A stretch of 64,000 nucleotides of DNA from Bradyrhizobium sp. cir1 (GTDB taxonomy: Bacteria; Pseudomonadota; Alphaproteobacteria; Rhizobiales; Xanthobacteraceae). A model generated the notes under the pieces. That model had not been told where the DNA came from, did no database searches, and saw only the letters and a program-made list of their open reading frames with translations. The position numbers and the translations under genes were made by a program. The stretch's first letter is position 1, and every line of letters starts with the position of its first letter. Of this stretch, positions 8,929-16,822 are shown in pieces. The stretch lies in the NCBI RefSeq assembly GCF_014198245.1, contig NZ_JACIHE010000010.1, positions 62,001 to 126,000 on the forward strand, in the 5' to 3' direction.

Positions 8929-9783
8929 ATGAGAATTATACTTCTGGGACCGCCGGGGTCGGGCAAGGGGACCCAGGCGCAGCTCTTGGTGCAGCGCTAT
9001 GGCATCGTCCAGCTCTCGACCGGCGAGATGCTGCGCGCGGCCGTTGCGGCGGGGACGCCGGTCGGGCTGAAGGCCAAGGAAGTCATGGCCGGCGGCGGGC
9101 TCGTGCCCGATGAGGTCGTGGTCGGAATCATCTCCGACCGGATCGACCAGCCGGACGCCAAGAACGGTTTCATCCTCGACGGTTTCCCGCGCACCGTGCC
9201 GCAGGCCGAGGCGCTGGATGAGCTGCTGAGGCACAAGCATCTCAAGCTCGATGCGGTGATCGAGCTCCGCGTCAACGAGAGTGCGCTTCTGAGCCGGGTC
9301 GAGACTCGCGTCGCCCAGATGCGTGAGCGCGGGGAGGAGGTCCGGCTCGACGACACCCCGGAGGTCCTGACCAAGCGCCTGGCCAGCTACCGTAGCCAGA
9401 CGGAACCCCTGATTCACTACTATTCCGAGCGGCGGAAGCTCTCCACCATCGACGGCATGATGGCCATCGACGAGGTCACCCGTGCCATCCATCGCCAGCT
9501 CCTGGCGCTCGGCGCGGTGGAACCCAAGACCCACGCCCGCAGCGCGGCCAAGTCGGCCCCGGCCAAGAAGGCCGAGGCGGCCAAAAAGCCGGCAAAGGCA
9601 GCCAAAAAGGCCGCTAAATCGGCCAAAACCCCCAAAAAGGCGGCCAAGAAGGCCGTGAAAGGGACCAAGAAGGCGGCGAAGAAAACGGTCAAAAAGACCG
9701 CCAAGAAAACCGTCAAGAAGACCGTCAAAAAAGGTTCGAAGAAGGGACCAAAAAAGGTCACGAAAAAGCGAGCCAAGCGCTAG
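8929..9783 (+). CDS. adk: Adenylate kinase with lysine-rich C-terminal tail
   Basis: Residues 1-195 form a complete adenylate kinase (ATP + AMP to 2 ADP). The P-loop GPPGSGKGT lies at residues 7-15, the AMP-binding segment around LSTGEMLRAAV (29-39), and DGFPRT at 84-89. The lid is the short type without a zinc-binding four-cysteine knob. Residues 200-284 are an added tail built almost only of Lys, Ala, Pro, Thr and Ser in KKAAK/KKTVKK-like units, resembling the C-terminal domain of histone H1. The tail uses many AAA codons, whereas lysine in neighbouring genes is nearly always AAG. The tail could bind nucleic acid or ribosomes; this is inference. Confidence 0.95.
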   Translation: MRIILLGPPGSGKGTQAQLLVQRYGIVQLSTGEMLRAAVAAGTPVGLKAKEVMAGGGLVPDEVVVGIISDRIDQPDAKNGFILDGFPRTVPQAEALDELLRHKHLKLDAVIELRVNESALLSRVETRVAQMRERGEEVRLDDTPEVLTKRLASYRSQTEPLIHYYSERRKLSTIDGMMAIDEVTRAIHRQLLALGAVEPKTHARSAAKSAPAKKAEAAKKPAKAAKKAAKSAKTPKKAAKKAVKGTKKAAKKTVKKTAKKTVKKTVKKGSKKGPKKVTKKRAKR

Positions 9784-9789
9784 CAGCGG

Positions 9790-9819
9790 TTGACGAAAGC
9801 CCCTGGAATCCCCTAATAA
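9790..9819 (+). promoter_or_regulatory. Sigma-70-like promoter before rpsM
   Basis: TTGACG and TAATAA are separated by 18 bases in the gap between adk and rpsM, close to the consensus of the housekeeping sigma factor. It is well placed to start an independent alpha-operon transcript (rpsM-rpsK-rpoA-rplQ). No start site mapping is available. Confidence 0.5.
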
Positions 9820-9969
9820 GCCCCGCATCCAAGTCGGATAGTTTCAGACGATGCCGGGCCCCAGGAAGACCGGGGGTGGGCGTCGTGTTCGCGTTTGTGA
9901 ACACCTGCCCGAGAAAGCAAGCACTTAAGCCCGATTCCTGACGAGGGATCGGCAACAGGAGAGAAGGCC

Positions 9970-10338
9970 GTGGCCCGTATTGCCGGCGTGAACATTCCCA
10001 CCAACAAGCGCGTTCTGATCGCGCTCCAGTACATCCATGGCATCGGCCCGAAGATCGCCGGTGACATCATCGAGAAGGTGAAGATCCCCGAGGATCGTCG
10101 CGTCAATCAGCTCAGCGACGCCGAAGTTCTCCAGATCCGCGAAGTGATCGACCGCGACTATCTCGTCGAGGGCGACCTGCGTCGTGAGGTTGGCATCAAC
10201 ATCAAGCGTTTGATGGACCTCGGCTGCTATCGCGGCCTGCGTCATCGTCGCGGTCTGCCGGTGCGCGGTCAGCGGACCCACACCAATGCGCGTACGCGCA
10301 AGGGTCCGGCCAAGGCCATCGCCGGCAAGAAGAAGTAA
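9970..10338 (+). CDS. rpsM: 30S ribosomal protein S13
   Basis: This 122-residue protein is S13, which forms intersubunit bridge B1 and contacts P-site tRNA. It begins at a GTG codon (MARIAGVNIPTNKR), preceded by ACAGGAGAGAAG. The helix-hairpin-helix-like IHGIGPKIAGDI segment and the basic GQRTHTNARTRKG tail are typical. Confidence 0.97.
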   Translation: MARIAGVNIPTNKRVLIALQYIHGIGPKIAGDIIEKVKIPEDRRVNQLSDAEVLQIREVIDRDYLVEGDLRREVGINIKRLMDLGCYRGLRHRRGLPVRGQRTHTNARTRKGPAKAIAGKKK

Positions 10339-10356
10339 GTTTTCGGATTCCATCGC

Positions 10357-10398
10357 GGCGTGTGGCGAAAGGGGATGACCCGTTCGCCACGCGCTTTT
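10357..10398 (+). terminator. Attenuator-like hairpin between rpsM and rpsK
   Basis: GCGTGTGGCGAA pairs with TTCGCCACGCGC (one G-T) around a loop of about 14 bases and is followed by TTTTCG. It looks like an intrinsic terminator placed inside the alpha operon, so partial termination or mRNA processing is likely. Confidence 0.5.
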
Positions 10399-10460
10399 CG
10401 TTCCACAGGTGTAGCCGCTGGCATTACGGCGGCGTTTGAGATCTTCAGGAAAGGGACTCA

Positions 10461-10850
10461 ATGGGCAAGGAAGCCACCCGCGTTCGCCGCCGTGAGCGCA
10501 AGAATATCGCCTCAGGCGTTGCGCACGTGAACTCGTCGTTCAACAACACGACCATCACCATCACCGACGCGCAGGGCAACACGATTGCCTGGTCTTCCGC
10601 CGGCACGATGGGCTTCAAGGGTTCGCGCAAGTCGACCCCGTACGCCGCGCAGGTTGCCGCCGAGGACGTGTCGAAGAAGGCGCAGGAGCATGGCATGCGC
10701 ACGCTGGAAGTCGAGGTCGCCGGTCCCGGTTCGGGCCGCGAGTCGGCGCTCCGCGCGCTCCAGGCCGCGGGCTTCACCGTCACCTCGATTCGCGACGTGA
10801 CCACGATCCCGCACAACGGTTGCCGTCCCCGCAAGCGTCGGCGCGTTTGA
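10461..10850 (+). CDS. rpsK: 30S ribosomal protein S11
   Basis: This 129-residue protein is S11, located at the platform and mRNA exit. It has HVNSSFNNTTITITDAQGN and the C-terminal TTIPHNGCRPRKRRRV ending, both diagnostic. GGAAAGGGA lies before the ATG. Within the family the asparagine-glycine in PHNG is prone to isoaspartate formation. Confidence 0.98.
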   Translation: MGKEATRVRRRERKNIASGVAHVNSSFNNTTITITDAQGNTIAWSSAGTMGFKGSRKSTPYAAQVAAEDVSKKAQEHGMRTLEVEVAGPGSGRESALRALQAAGFTVTSIRDVTTIPHNGCRPRKRRRV

Positions 10851-10859
10851 TACGACATT

Positions 10860-10889
10860 GCGGGCGCATCGGCGCCCGCGATGATTTTT
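10860..10889 (+). terminator. Terminator-like hairpin before rpoA
   Basis: A perfect eight-base stem GCGGGCGC/GCGCCCGC with an ATCG loop is followed by GATGATTTTTC. It lies nine bases after the rpsK stop. As rpoA and rplQ follow without an obvious new promoter, it probably works as a partial attenuator. Confidence 0.5.
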
Positions 10890-10962
10890 CTAAGAAGCCG
10901 CGGGTGCAACCTGCGGCCTTTCTCCAACGCCGGTGTCTGCAACGGCAGTTCGACTGGCCTGT

Positions 10963-11994
10963 ATGGGTGAAACAGTGACGATCCAGAAAAATTGGCAAGA
11001 ACTGATTCGGCCGAACAAGCTCCAGGTCACGCCCGGCAGCGATCCGGCCCGTTTCGCGACCATCGTCGCCGAGCCGCTCGAGCGCGGCTTCGGCCAGACC
11101 CTCGGCAACGCGCTGCGCCGCATCCTGCTCTCCTCGCTCCAGGGCGCGGCGGTGCAGTCGGTGCACATCGACGGCGTGCTGCACGAGTTCTCCTCGATCG
11201 CGGGCGTCCGTGAGGACGTCACCGACATCGTGCTGAACATCAAGGACATCTCGATCAAGATGCAGGGCGAAGGCCCCAAGCGCATGGTCGTGAAGAAGCA
11301 GGGCCCGGGCGTCGTTACCGCCGGCGACATCCAGACCGTCGGCGACGTCACCGTGCTCAATCCGGACCTGCAGATCTGCACGCTCGACGAGGGCGCCGAG
11401 ATCCGCATGGAGTTCACGGTCTCCACCGGCAAGGGCTACGTGCCCGCCGAGCGCAACCGTCCCGAGGACGCGCCGATCGGCCTGATCCCGGTCGACAGCC
11501 TGTACTCGCCGGTCCGCAAGGTCTCCTACAAGGTCGAGAACACCCGCGAGGGCCAGATCCTCGACTACGACAAGCTGACCATGACGATCGAGACCAACGG
11601 CGCGATCTCGCCGGATGACTCGGTGGCCTATGCCGCCCGCATCCTGCAGGACCAGCTCAACGTGTTCGTCAACTTCGAGGAGCCGCGCAAGGAAGTCGCC
11701 CAGGAGATCATCCCGGACCTCGCCTTCAACCCGGCCTTCCTCAAGAAGGTGGACGAGCTCGAGCTGTCGGTGCGTTCGGCCAACTGCTTGAAGAACGACA
11801 ACATCGTCTACATCGGCGACCTCGTGCAGAAGTCGGAAGCCGAAATGCTTCGTACTCCGAACTTCGGCCGCAAGTCGCTGAACGAGATCAAGGAAGTGCT
11901 GGCCCAGATGGGTCTGCACCTCGGCATGGAAGTGCCGGGCTGGCCGCCGGAGAACATCGACGAGCTCGCCAAGCGCTTCGAGGATCACTACTAA
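10963..11994 (+). CDS. rpoA: RNA polymerase alpha subunit
   Basis: This 343-residue protein is the alpha subunit. The N-terminal dimerisation domain (LGNALRRILLSS at about 45-56) and the C-terminal domain that binds UP elements and activators (ELELSVRSANCLKNDNI, then TPNFGRKSLNEIKEVL) are complete. The ATG giving MGETVTIQKNW was preferred over an in-frame GTG at 10933 because it matches the family N-terminus. No strong Shine-Dalgarno precedes either start, which suggests coupling to upstream translation or structure-controlled initiation. Confidence 0.97.
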   Translation: MGETVTIQKNWQELIRPNKLQVTPGSDPARFATIVAEPLERGFGQTLGNALRRILLSSLQGAAVQSVHIDGVLHEFSSIAGVREDVTDIVLNIKDISIKMQGEGPKRMVVKKQGPGVVTAGDIQTVGDVTVLNPDLQICTLDEGAEIRMEFTVSTGKGYVPAERNRPEDAPIGLIPVDSLYSPVRKVSYKVENTREGQILDYDKLTMTIETNGAISPDDSVAYAARILQDQLNVFVNFEEPRKEVAQEIIPDLAFNPAFLKKVDELELSVRSANCLKNDNIVYIGDLVQKSEAEMLRTPNFGRKSLNEIKEVLAQMGLHLGMEVPGWPPENIDELAKRFEDHY

Positions 11995-12000
11995 GCATTT

Positions 12001-12109
12001 CGTCGTTCCAGGGCGATGCGACGGGACCGCGTAAAGCGCGGCCCGGGAGCATCGAACCCGGAACCTCGAGATTCCGGGTTCGGCTCTGCGAGCCGCCCCG
12101 GAATGACGG
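12001..12109. repeat. Intergenic palindromic repeat, CGTCATTCCGG family
   Basis: The gap between rpoA and rplQ is filled by a hairpin-forming unit whose ends (CGTCGTTCC...GGAATGACG) pair, with inner arms AACCCGGAA/TTCCGGGTT. The same family recurs at 34505 and 48208. Its presence inside the alpha operon is unusual. Confidence 0.75.
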
Positions 12110-12188
12110 CATGGGCGAACGCAGGCAGCCCACCTGAGCAACATGTCCGACGAACCGTCGCGGCAGTTTTAACGTAAGGACTACACAC

Positions 12189-12605
12189 ATGCGTCACGGC
12201 AAGGTTCATCGGAAGCTCAACCGCACGGCCGAACACCGCAAGGCGATGTTCGCCAACATGGCGGCCGCGCTGATCAAGCACGAGCAGATCGTCACCACGC
12301 TGCCGAAGGCCAAGGAGCTCCGCCCGATCGTCGAGAAGCTCGTCACCCTCGGCAAGAAGGGCGGCCTGTCGTTGCGCCGCCAGGCGATCTCGGAGCTGCG
12401 CGACGTCGACATGGTCAAGAAGCTCTTCGATACGCTCGCGACCCGCTACAAGGACCGCCAGGGCGGTTACACCCGCATCATCAAGGCCGGCTTCCGCTAC
12501 GGCGACAACGCCGCGATGGCCGTGATCGAGTTCGTCGATCGCGACGTCGACGCCAAGGGCCAGGACTCCGGCCCGGTGCAGGAGAAGGAAGCCGAGGCGG
12601 CGTAA
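12189..12605 (+). CDS. rplQ: 50S ribosomal protein L17
   Basis: This 138-residue protein is L17, near the tunnel exit. It starts MRHGKVHRKLNRTAEHRKAMFANM, the classic family start, and includes KAKELRPIVEKLVTLG. A short acidic tail (QEKEAEAA) follows the conserved domain. It closes the alpha operon and is followed by a strong terminator. Confidence 0.98.
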   Translation: MRHGKVHRKLNRTAEHRKAMFANMAAALIKHEQIVTTLPKAKELRPIVEKLVTLGKKGGLSLRRQAISELRDVDMVKKLFDTLATRYKDRQGGYTRIIKAGFRYGDNAAMAVIEFVDRDVDAKGQDSGPVQEKEAEAA

Positions 12606-12630
12606 GCTGTTTCTGCGGATATGGATTGAA

Positions 12631-12657
12631 AACGGCGCCCTCGGGCGCCGTTTTTTT
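12631..12657 (+). terminator. Intrinsic terminator of the alpha operon
   Basis: AACGGCGCCC pairs with GGGCGCCGTT and is directly followed by a run of seven T. This is a textbook rho-independent terminator 26 bases after the rplQ stop, and marks the end of the ribosomal gene cluster. Confidence 0.9.
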
Positions 12658-12685
12658 GTTTCTGGAATGGTGCGGATCCGCGAGG

Positions 12686-13663
12686 CTATTCTTCCTTGAT
12701 CCCGGCCTTTTGCGCGATGTCCTTCATTTCAGCGGTCTCCTTGCCGATCGCTCCCGCCCAATCGCTGTAGCGCGTGAAGCCCGGCTCGAAGCCGACCTTG
12801 GTGAAGCGCTCGGCCACAGAGGGATTGTTGATCGCCTCCTCCAGGGTCGCCGACAGCTTGTCGTGAACGGCCGGCGGCAAGCCCTTGGGCGTGACCACGG
12901 CGCCCCATGACGCGAAGTCGATATTGCCATAGCCGAGTTCGGCGAGCGTCGGCACGTCCGGCAGGAACGGCGTGCGCTTGCCCGAGAACACCGCGAGCAC
13001 CTTGACGGTGCCGGCCTCGATCTGCGGCTTCACGGCGATCACGGTGTCGACGTGGTACTGGATGTGCTTGCCGATCAGGTCGTTCATCGCCGGCGCGCTG
13101 CCCTTGTAGGGCAGGTGGACCATCTTGATCCCGGCGGCCGACTTGAACAGCTCGCCGGCAAAATGCGAGACGGTTGCGACGCCAAAGGACGCGAGCGACA
13201 GCTTGTCGGGATTGGCCTTCGCCTCGGCGACCAGCGCAGTCACGTCCTTGACCGGGTTGTCCTTGTAGGTGACCAGCGCCAGCGTGATCTTGCCGACCTG
13301 GCCGAGCGGCTCGAAATCCTTGGCGGCATCGTAAGGTACGCTTTCCTTCACGGCCGCCGGCAGCGTGAAGCTCGAGTTCGAGCTGAAGAACAGGGTGTAT
13401 CCGTCAGGCGCCGAGCGCGCGACCTCCTTGGCCGCGATCGTGGTGCCGCCGCCGGGACGGTTCATGATGATCACGGGCTTGCCAAGCCGTGTCTCCAACT
13501 CGCTGCCGATGATGCGCGCAACCACGTCGGAGGCGCCACCGGGCGGAAAGGGGACGATCAATTGCAACGACTTTTCCGGATAGACCGCCTGAGCCGGTGC
13601 GGGCGCATTGCCAGCAATCAAACCGACCGCCCCGAGCACAACCGTCAAAGCCGTTCTTTTCAT
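12686..13663 (-). CDS. Tripartite tricarboxylate transporter-type substrate-binding protein (Bug family)
   Basis: This 325-residue protein has a signal peptide ending near AQA (residue 26) and the Bug/TctC fold signature: YPEKSLQLIVPFPPGGASDVVAR, then NRPGGGTTIAA and PDGYTLFF. These periplasmic proteins capture carboxylates or other small acids for TctAB transporters or for signalling. No tctA or tctB membrane gene is nearby, so it is an orphan binding protein, as is common for this very large family. The substrate cannot be told from sequence. Confidence 0.9.
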   Translation of the reverse strand: MKRTALTVVLGAVGLIAGNAPAPAQAVYPEKSLQLIVPFPPGGASDVVARIIGSELETRLGKPVIIMNRPGGGTTIAAKEVARSAPDGYTLFFSSNSSFTLPAAVKESVPYDAAKDFEPLGQVGKITLALVTYKDNPVKDVTALVAEAKANPDKLSLASFGVATVSHFAGELFKSAAGIKMVHLPYKGSAPAMNDLIGKHIQYHVDTVIAVKPQIEAGTVKVLAVFSGKRTPFLPDVPTLAELGYGNIDFASWGAVVTPKGLPPAVHDKLSATLEEAINNPSVAERFTKVGFEPGFTRYSDWAGAIGKETAEMKDIAQKAGIKEE

Positions 13664-13776
13664 CGCGTCGTTCTTCCGTTTCTACGAGAGCAAGAGAATC
13701 CCGGACAGCCAAGCAACAATCGTTCCAGCTGCGGTGCGGGCCGTGCCCACGTTGTCGCAGGATAGGTGCGGGGCGC

Positions 13777-13792
13777 CTCACTGATTGGTGAG
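13777..13792. promoter_or_regulatory. Short inverted repeat in divergent promoter region
   Basis: CTCAC TGATTG GTGAG is a perfect five-base inverted repeat in the 192-base gap between the divergent binding protein and SDR genes. It could be an operator, but there is no adjacent regulator to support this. Confidence 0.2.
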
Positions 13793-13855
13793 TGCCGATT
13801 GCGGCCGGGTCCGCCGCGTCCGATATCCCCACCATCGACCTGATGGAGATAATAC

Positions 13856-14644
13856 ATGAACATCGATCTTTCCGGAAAGACTGCCCTCGTGACCGGCTCG
13901 ACCGCCGGCATCGGCCATGCCATCGCCAAAGGCCTCGCCGCCTCGGGCGCGAGCGTCGTGATCAACGGGCGCAGCCAGGACAAGGTCGATGCGGCCGTGC
14001 GCAAGCTGGAAGGGACGGGCGCCAAGGTCCGAGGCATCGCCGCCGACGTCTCCACCGCTGCGGGCTGCAAAGCGCTGGTGGCGGCTCTGCCCGAGGTCGA
14101 CATCCTCATCAACAATGCCGGCATCTTCGAGCCGAAGGATTTTTTCGACATCCCCGACGAAGACTGGAGCCGCTTCTTCGAGGTCAACGTGATGAGCGGC
14201 GTGCGGCTGTCGCGGGCCTACATGAAGGGCATGCTCAAGCGCAACTGGGGCCGCATCGTCTTCATCTCCTCGGAGTCCGGGCTGAACATTCCCGTCGAGA
14301 TGATCCACTACGGCATGAGCAAGACGGCGCAGCTCTCGGTCGCGCGCGGTTTGGCGCAGCTCACCCGCGGCACCGGCGTCACTGTCAATTCCGTGTTGCC
14401 GGGCCCCACCATGTCCGAAGGCGTCGAGACCTTCGTGAAGGATCTCGCGAAACAAAACGGACAATCGGTGGATGAAGCCGCCGCCAATTTCGTCAGGCAG
14501 CATCGCCCGAGCTCGCTGATCCAGCGTTTCGCCAGTGTCGACGAGATCGCGAACATGGTTGTTTACGTCGCGTCGAAGCAGGCGTCCGCCACCAACGGTG
14601 CGGCGCTGCGCGCGGAAGGCGGCATCGTCAATACGATCGCGTAA
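13856..14644 (+). CDS. SDR family NAD(P)-dependent oxidoreductase
   Basis: This 262-residue protein is a classical short-chain dehydrogenase. The cofactor motif TGSTAGIG is at residues 13-20, NNAG at 86-89, and the catalytic Ser139, Tyr152 and Lys156 (YGMSK) are present. The ATG follows GGAGATAATAC. It is 9 bases upstream of a DUF1330 gene and likely co-transcribed with it. The C-terminal extension between residues 195 and 230 is lid-like. The substrate is unknown. Confidence 0.9.
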   Translation: MNIDLSGKTALVTGSTAGIGHAIAKGLAASGASVVINGRSQDKVDAAVRKLEGTGAKVRGIAADVSTAAGCKALVAALPEVDILINNAGIFEPKDFFDIPDEDWSRFFEVNVMSGVRLSRAYMKGMLKRNWGRIVFISSESGLNIPVEMIHYGMSKTAQLSVARGLAQLTRGTGVTVNSVLPGPTMSEGVETFVKDLAKQNGQSVDEAAANFVRQHRPSSLIQRFASVDEIANMVVYVASKQASATNGAALRAEGGIVNTIA

Positions 14645-14653
14645 GAGCCGCCT

Positions 14654-14950
14654 ATGACCGCTTATGTGATTTCCGAAGTCGAGATGCGCGACCTCGAGGG
14701 ATTTGAAGCCTATCGTGCACTCGCCGCGAAGACGATCGCGCAGTTTGGCGGGCGCTATCTCGTTCGTGGCGGCAAGGCCGAACTGGCGGAGGGCAACCTT
14801 CCGCCGAAGGCCATCGTCATCGTTGAATTCCCGTCGATGGCGAGGCTGAAGGAATGGTACGCCTCGCCGGAATATGCCGAGGCGTTGAAGCTGCGGCGGA
14901 CAGCGCTGGAGCGGCGCCTGATATTTGTTGAGGGCGTGGTGCCAGCGTAG
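14654..14950 (+). CDS. DUF1330 family protein
   Basis: This 98-residue protein has the DUF1330 pattern: AYVISEVEMRDLEGFEAYRALA, then GGRYLVRGG and a WYASPEYAEALKLR segment. The fold is a dimeric ferredoxin-like alpha/beta barrel. The biochemical role of this common family is not known. It follows the SDR gene by nine bases and is probably part of the same transcript. Confidence 0.88.
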   Translation: MTAYVISEVEMRDLEGFEAYRALAAKTIAQFGGRYLVRGGKAELAEGNLPPKAIVIVEFPSMARLKEWYASPEYAEALKLRRTALERRLIFVEGVVPA

Positions 14951-14962
14951 GGCGCCGAAACT

Positions 14963-15102
14963 GTAGGGTGGGTTAGCTCTGCAGAGGCGCGAAGCGCATC
15001 TGCAGAGCGTAACCCACCACTGTTCGAAGCCGCGGAGACAGAAGAGGTGGGTTACGCCGTGCGACCTGCGCTTCGCGCAGTCGCAGGGCTAACCCACCCT
15101 AC
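14963..15102. repeat. Double palindromic repeat, GTAGGGTGGGTTAG family
   Basis: Two units lie head to head: one begins GTAGGGTGGGTTAG and ends CGTAACCCACC, the next begins GGTGGGTTACG and ends CTAACCCACCCTAC. Each contains a central GCGCGAAGCGC-like palindrome. Other members are at 27302, 31117 and 43613. It sits between convergent genes. Confidence 0.85.
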
Positions 15103-15120
15103 GCACCGAGGTCGCGGCTG

Positions 15121-16134
15121 CTACCACCCCTCCAGCACGATCTTGCCGCGCGACTTGCCGCTCTCCAGGAGCGCATGCGCGCGCTTGAGATTCGCAGCAC
15201 TGATCGTGCCAAAGGTCTGGTCGAGCGTCGTGCGTAACACGCCCTTGTCAATGAGATCAGCGACATCGTTGAGCAGATGATGTTGCGCGATCATGTCAGG
15301 GGTCTGGAACGAGGAGCGCGTGAACATCGATTCCCAGTGCACCGAGATCGCCTTGCCCTTGAACGTGCTCATGGCGAATTCCGGGGGATCGTCGATCAGG
15401 CCGAACCTGCCCTGCGGAGCCATGAACTCCGCGATCGCCTTGTAGTGCTGATCGGTGAAGGTGAGGCTCGCCACCAGCGCGACCGGCGGCAGCTTCAATT
15501 TCTCGATCTGCTCCTTCATCGGCTTGCCGTGGTCGATCACGGCATGCGCACCGAGATCGAGGCACCATTTCTGCGATTCCGGCCGCGTCGCGGTGGCGAG
15601 CACCGTGAGCCTGGTGAGGCGACGCGCGAGCTGGATCAGGATCGAGCCGACGCCGCCGGCGCCGCCCGTGATAAGCAGCGTGCGCGGATCGACGCTCTTG
15701 CCGGGCACCGCGCCGAGCCGGTCGAACAGCAATTCCCACGCGGTGATGGAGGTGAGGGGAAGGGCGGCTGCCTGCGCGAACGAGAGCGACTTCGGCTTGT
15801 TGCCGACGATGCGCTCGTCGACCAGATGGAATTCGGCGTTGGTGCCCTGGCGCAGGATCGAGCCGGCGTAGAACACCTCGTCGCCCGGCTTGAACAGCGT
15901 GACGTCGGGCCCGACGGCATCGACTACGCCGGCTGCGTCATAGCCGAGAATCTTGGTCTCGCCCTCGGGCGGGGCGGCGCGCTTGCGCACCTTGTAGTCG
16001 ACCGGGTTGGCCGAGATCGCCTTCACGGCGACGCGGATGTCGCGTCCCCCGGGCTCGGGCCTTGCGGTCTCGAAATCGATCAGTGACTCCGCATCCTCGA
16101 TCGGAAGCGATTTCTTGTAGCCGACGGCCTTCAT
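15121..16134 (-). CDS. Zinc-type alcohol dehydrogenase-like / quinone oxidoreductase family protein
   Basis: This 337-residue protein belongs to the medium-chain dehydrogenase superfamily, close to NADPH:quinone oxidoreductase-like proteins. The N-terminal GroES-like domain (VAVKAISANPVDYKVRK, GYDAAGVV) and the nucleotide-binding domain with GGAGGVGSILIQLAR (about residues 157-171) are present. No structural zinc four-cysteine loop is seen. It is transcribed away from an HxlR regulator, an arrangement typical of electrophile- or quinone-induced reductases. Substrate is not known. Confidence 0.88.
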   Translation of the reverse strand: MKAVGYKKSLPIEDAESLIDFETARPEPGGRDIRVAVKAISANPVDYKVRKRAAPPEGETKILGYDAAGVVDAVGPDVTLFKPGDEVFYAGSILRQGTNAEFHLVDERIVGNKPKSLSFAQAAALPLTSITAWELLFDRLGAVPGKSVDPRTLLITGGAGGVGSILIQLARRLTRLTVLATATRPESQKWCLDLGAHAVIDHGKPMKEQIEKLKLPPVALVASLTFTDQHYKAIAEFMAPQGRFGLIDDPPEFAMSTFKGKAISVHWESMFTRSSFQTPDMIAQHHLLNDVADLIDKGVLRTTLDQTFGTISAANLKRAHALLESGKSRGKIVLEGW

Positions 16135-16267
16135 GGCGTGTCTCCATCAGATGGCGCGATAGCGTTGACGTGCGCCTGGCCTGCTAACTGTCCCGCTGGC
16201 GTCCATTTGGCAAGTACTGTAAATTCGGGGATATAGTCCCTGTTTGGATACTATTGGGAAAACACGC
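16135..16267. promoter_or_regulatory. Divergent promoter region with probable HxlR operators
   Basis: The 133-base gap between the reductase and the HxlR gene contains AGTACTGT, GGATATAGT and GGATACTAT, spaced about one helical turn or two apart. Such GTACT/GGATAC elements resemble known HxlR/YodB-type sites. Binding is inferred, not shown. Confidence 0.4.
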
Positions 16268-16642
16268 ATGAAACGGCGCAATTTTGCCCGTCGTCCCGGC
16301 TGCTCGGTCGAGGCGACGCTGGACCTGATCGACGGCAAGTGGAAGGGCGTGATCCTCTATCACCTGCAGAGCGGAACTCAGCGCTTCGGCGAATTGCGCC
16401 GCCGCATGCCCGGCATCACCCAGCGCATGCTCACGAAACAGCTGCGCGCGCTGGAGGAGGACAAGCTCGTCATCCGCAAGGTCTATGCGGAAGTGCCGCC
16501 GCGGGTGGAGTATTGCCTCTCCGAGCTCGGCGAGAGCCTCAAGCCTGTCATCGACATCCTCAAGGCCTGGGGCGAGAGCCATCAGCAGCGGCTGTCCTGC
16601 GCGCCGCCGCCGGTGGTCGTGAGGAAGAAGCGCGCGGCGTGA
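16268..16642 (+). CDS. HxlR family transcriptional regulator
   Basis: This 124-residue protein is a winged-helix HxlR regulator. The family start (CSVEATLDLIDGKWKGVILYHL) and wing region (GITQRMLTKQLRALEEDKLV) are evident. One cysteine near the N-terminus (before SVEATL) is in the position used by redox-sensing members. The ATG at 16268 was chosen over an upstream in-frame TTG at 16244 because the shorter form fits the family. It probably controls the divergent reductase gene. Confidence 0.9.
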   Translation: MKRRNFARRPGCSVEATLDLIDGKWKGVILYHLQSGTQRFGELRRRMPGITQRMLTKQLRALEEDKLVIRKVYAEVPPRVEYCLSELGESLKPVIDILKAWGESHQQRLSCAPPPVVVRKKRAA

Positions 16643-16671
16643 TGAGGCGAGGTGGGCGGTGCAGGCCCTTA

Positions 16672-16815
16672 CCTCTCCCCGACGGGGAGAGGTCGAATTG
16701 CGCTTGGCGATGCGCAGCATCGTCCAGAGCAATTCGGGTGAGGGGACGCGGCATCCTCGATAGAGCCTAACCCCTCACCCGCGCCTTCGGCGCGACCTCT
16801 CCCAATGGGAGAGGT
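16672..16815. repeat. Long palindromic repeat, CCTCTCCCC family
   Basis: The gap holds CCTCTCCCCGACGGGGAGAGG, an inner inverted pair (GAATTGCGC...GAGCAATTC), and CACCCGCGCCTTCGGCGCGACCTCTCCC...GGGAGAGG. It can fold into several stable hairpins. A related unit lies at 47146. Confidence 0.8.
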
Positions 16816-16822
16816 GTAGGGT

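Noticed and set aside
9600..9780. CRISPR-like or tandem DNA repeat in the adk tail
   Set aside because: The repetition is at protein level with varying codons; there are no regular direct repeats and spacers. No CRISPR array was found anywhere in the window.
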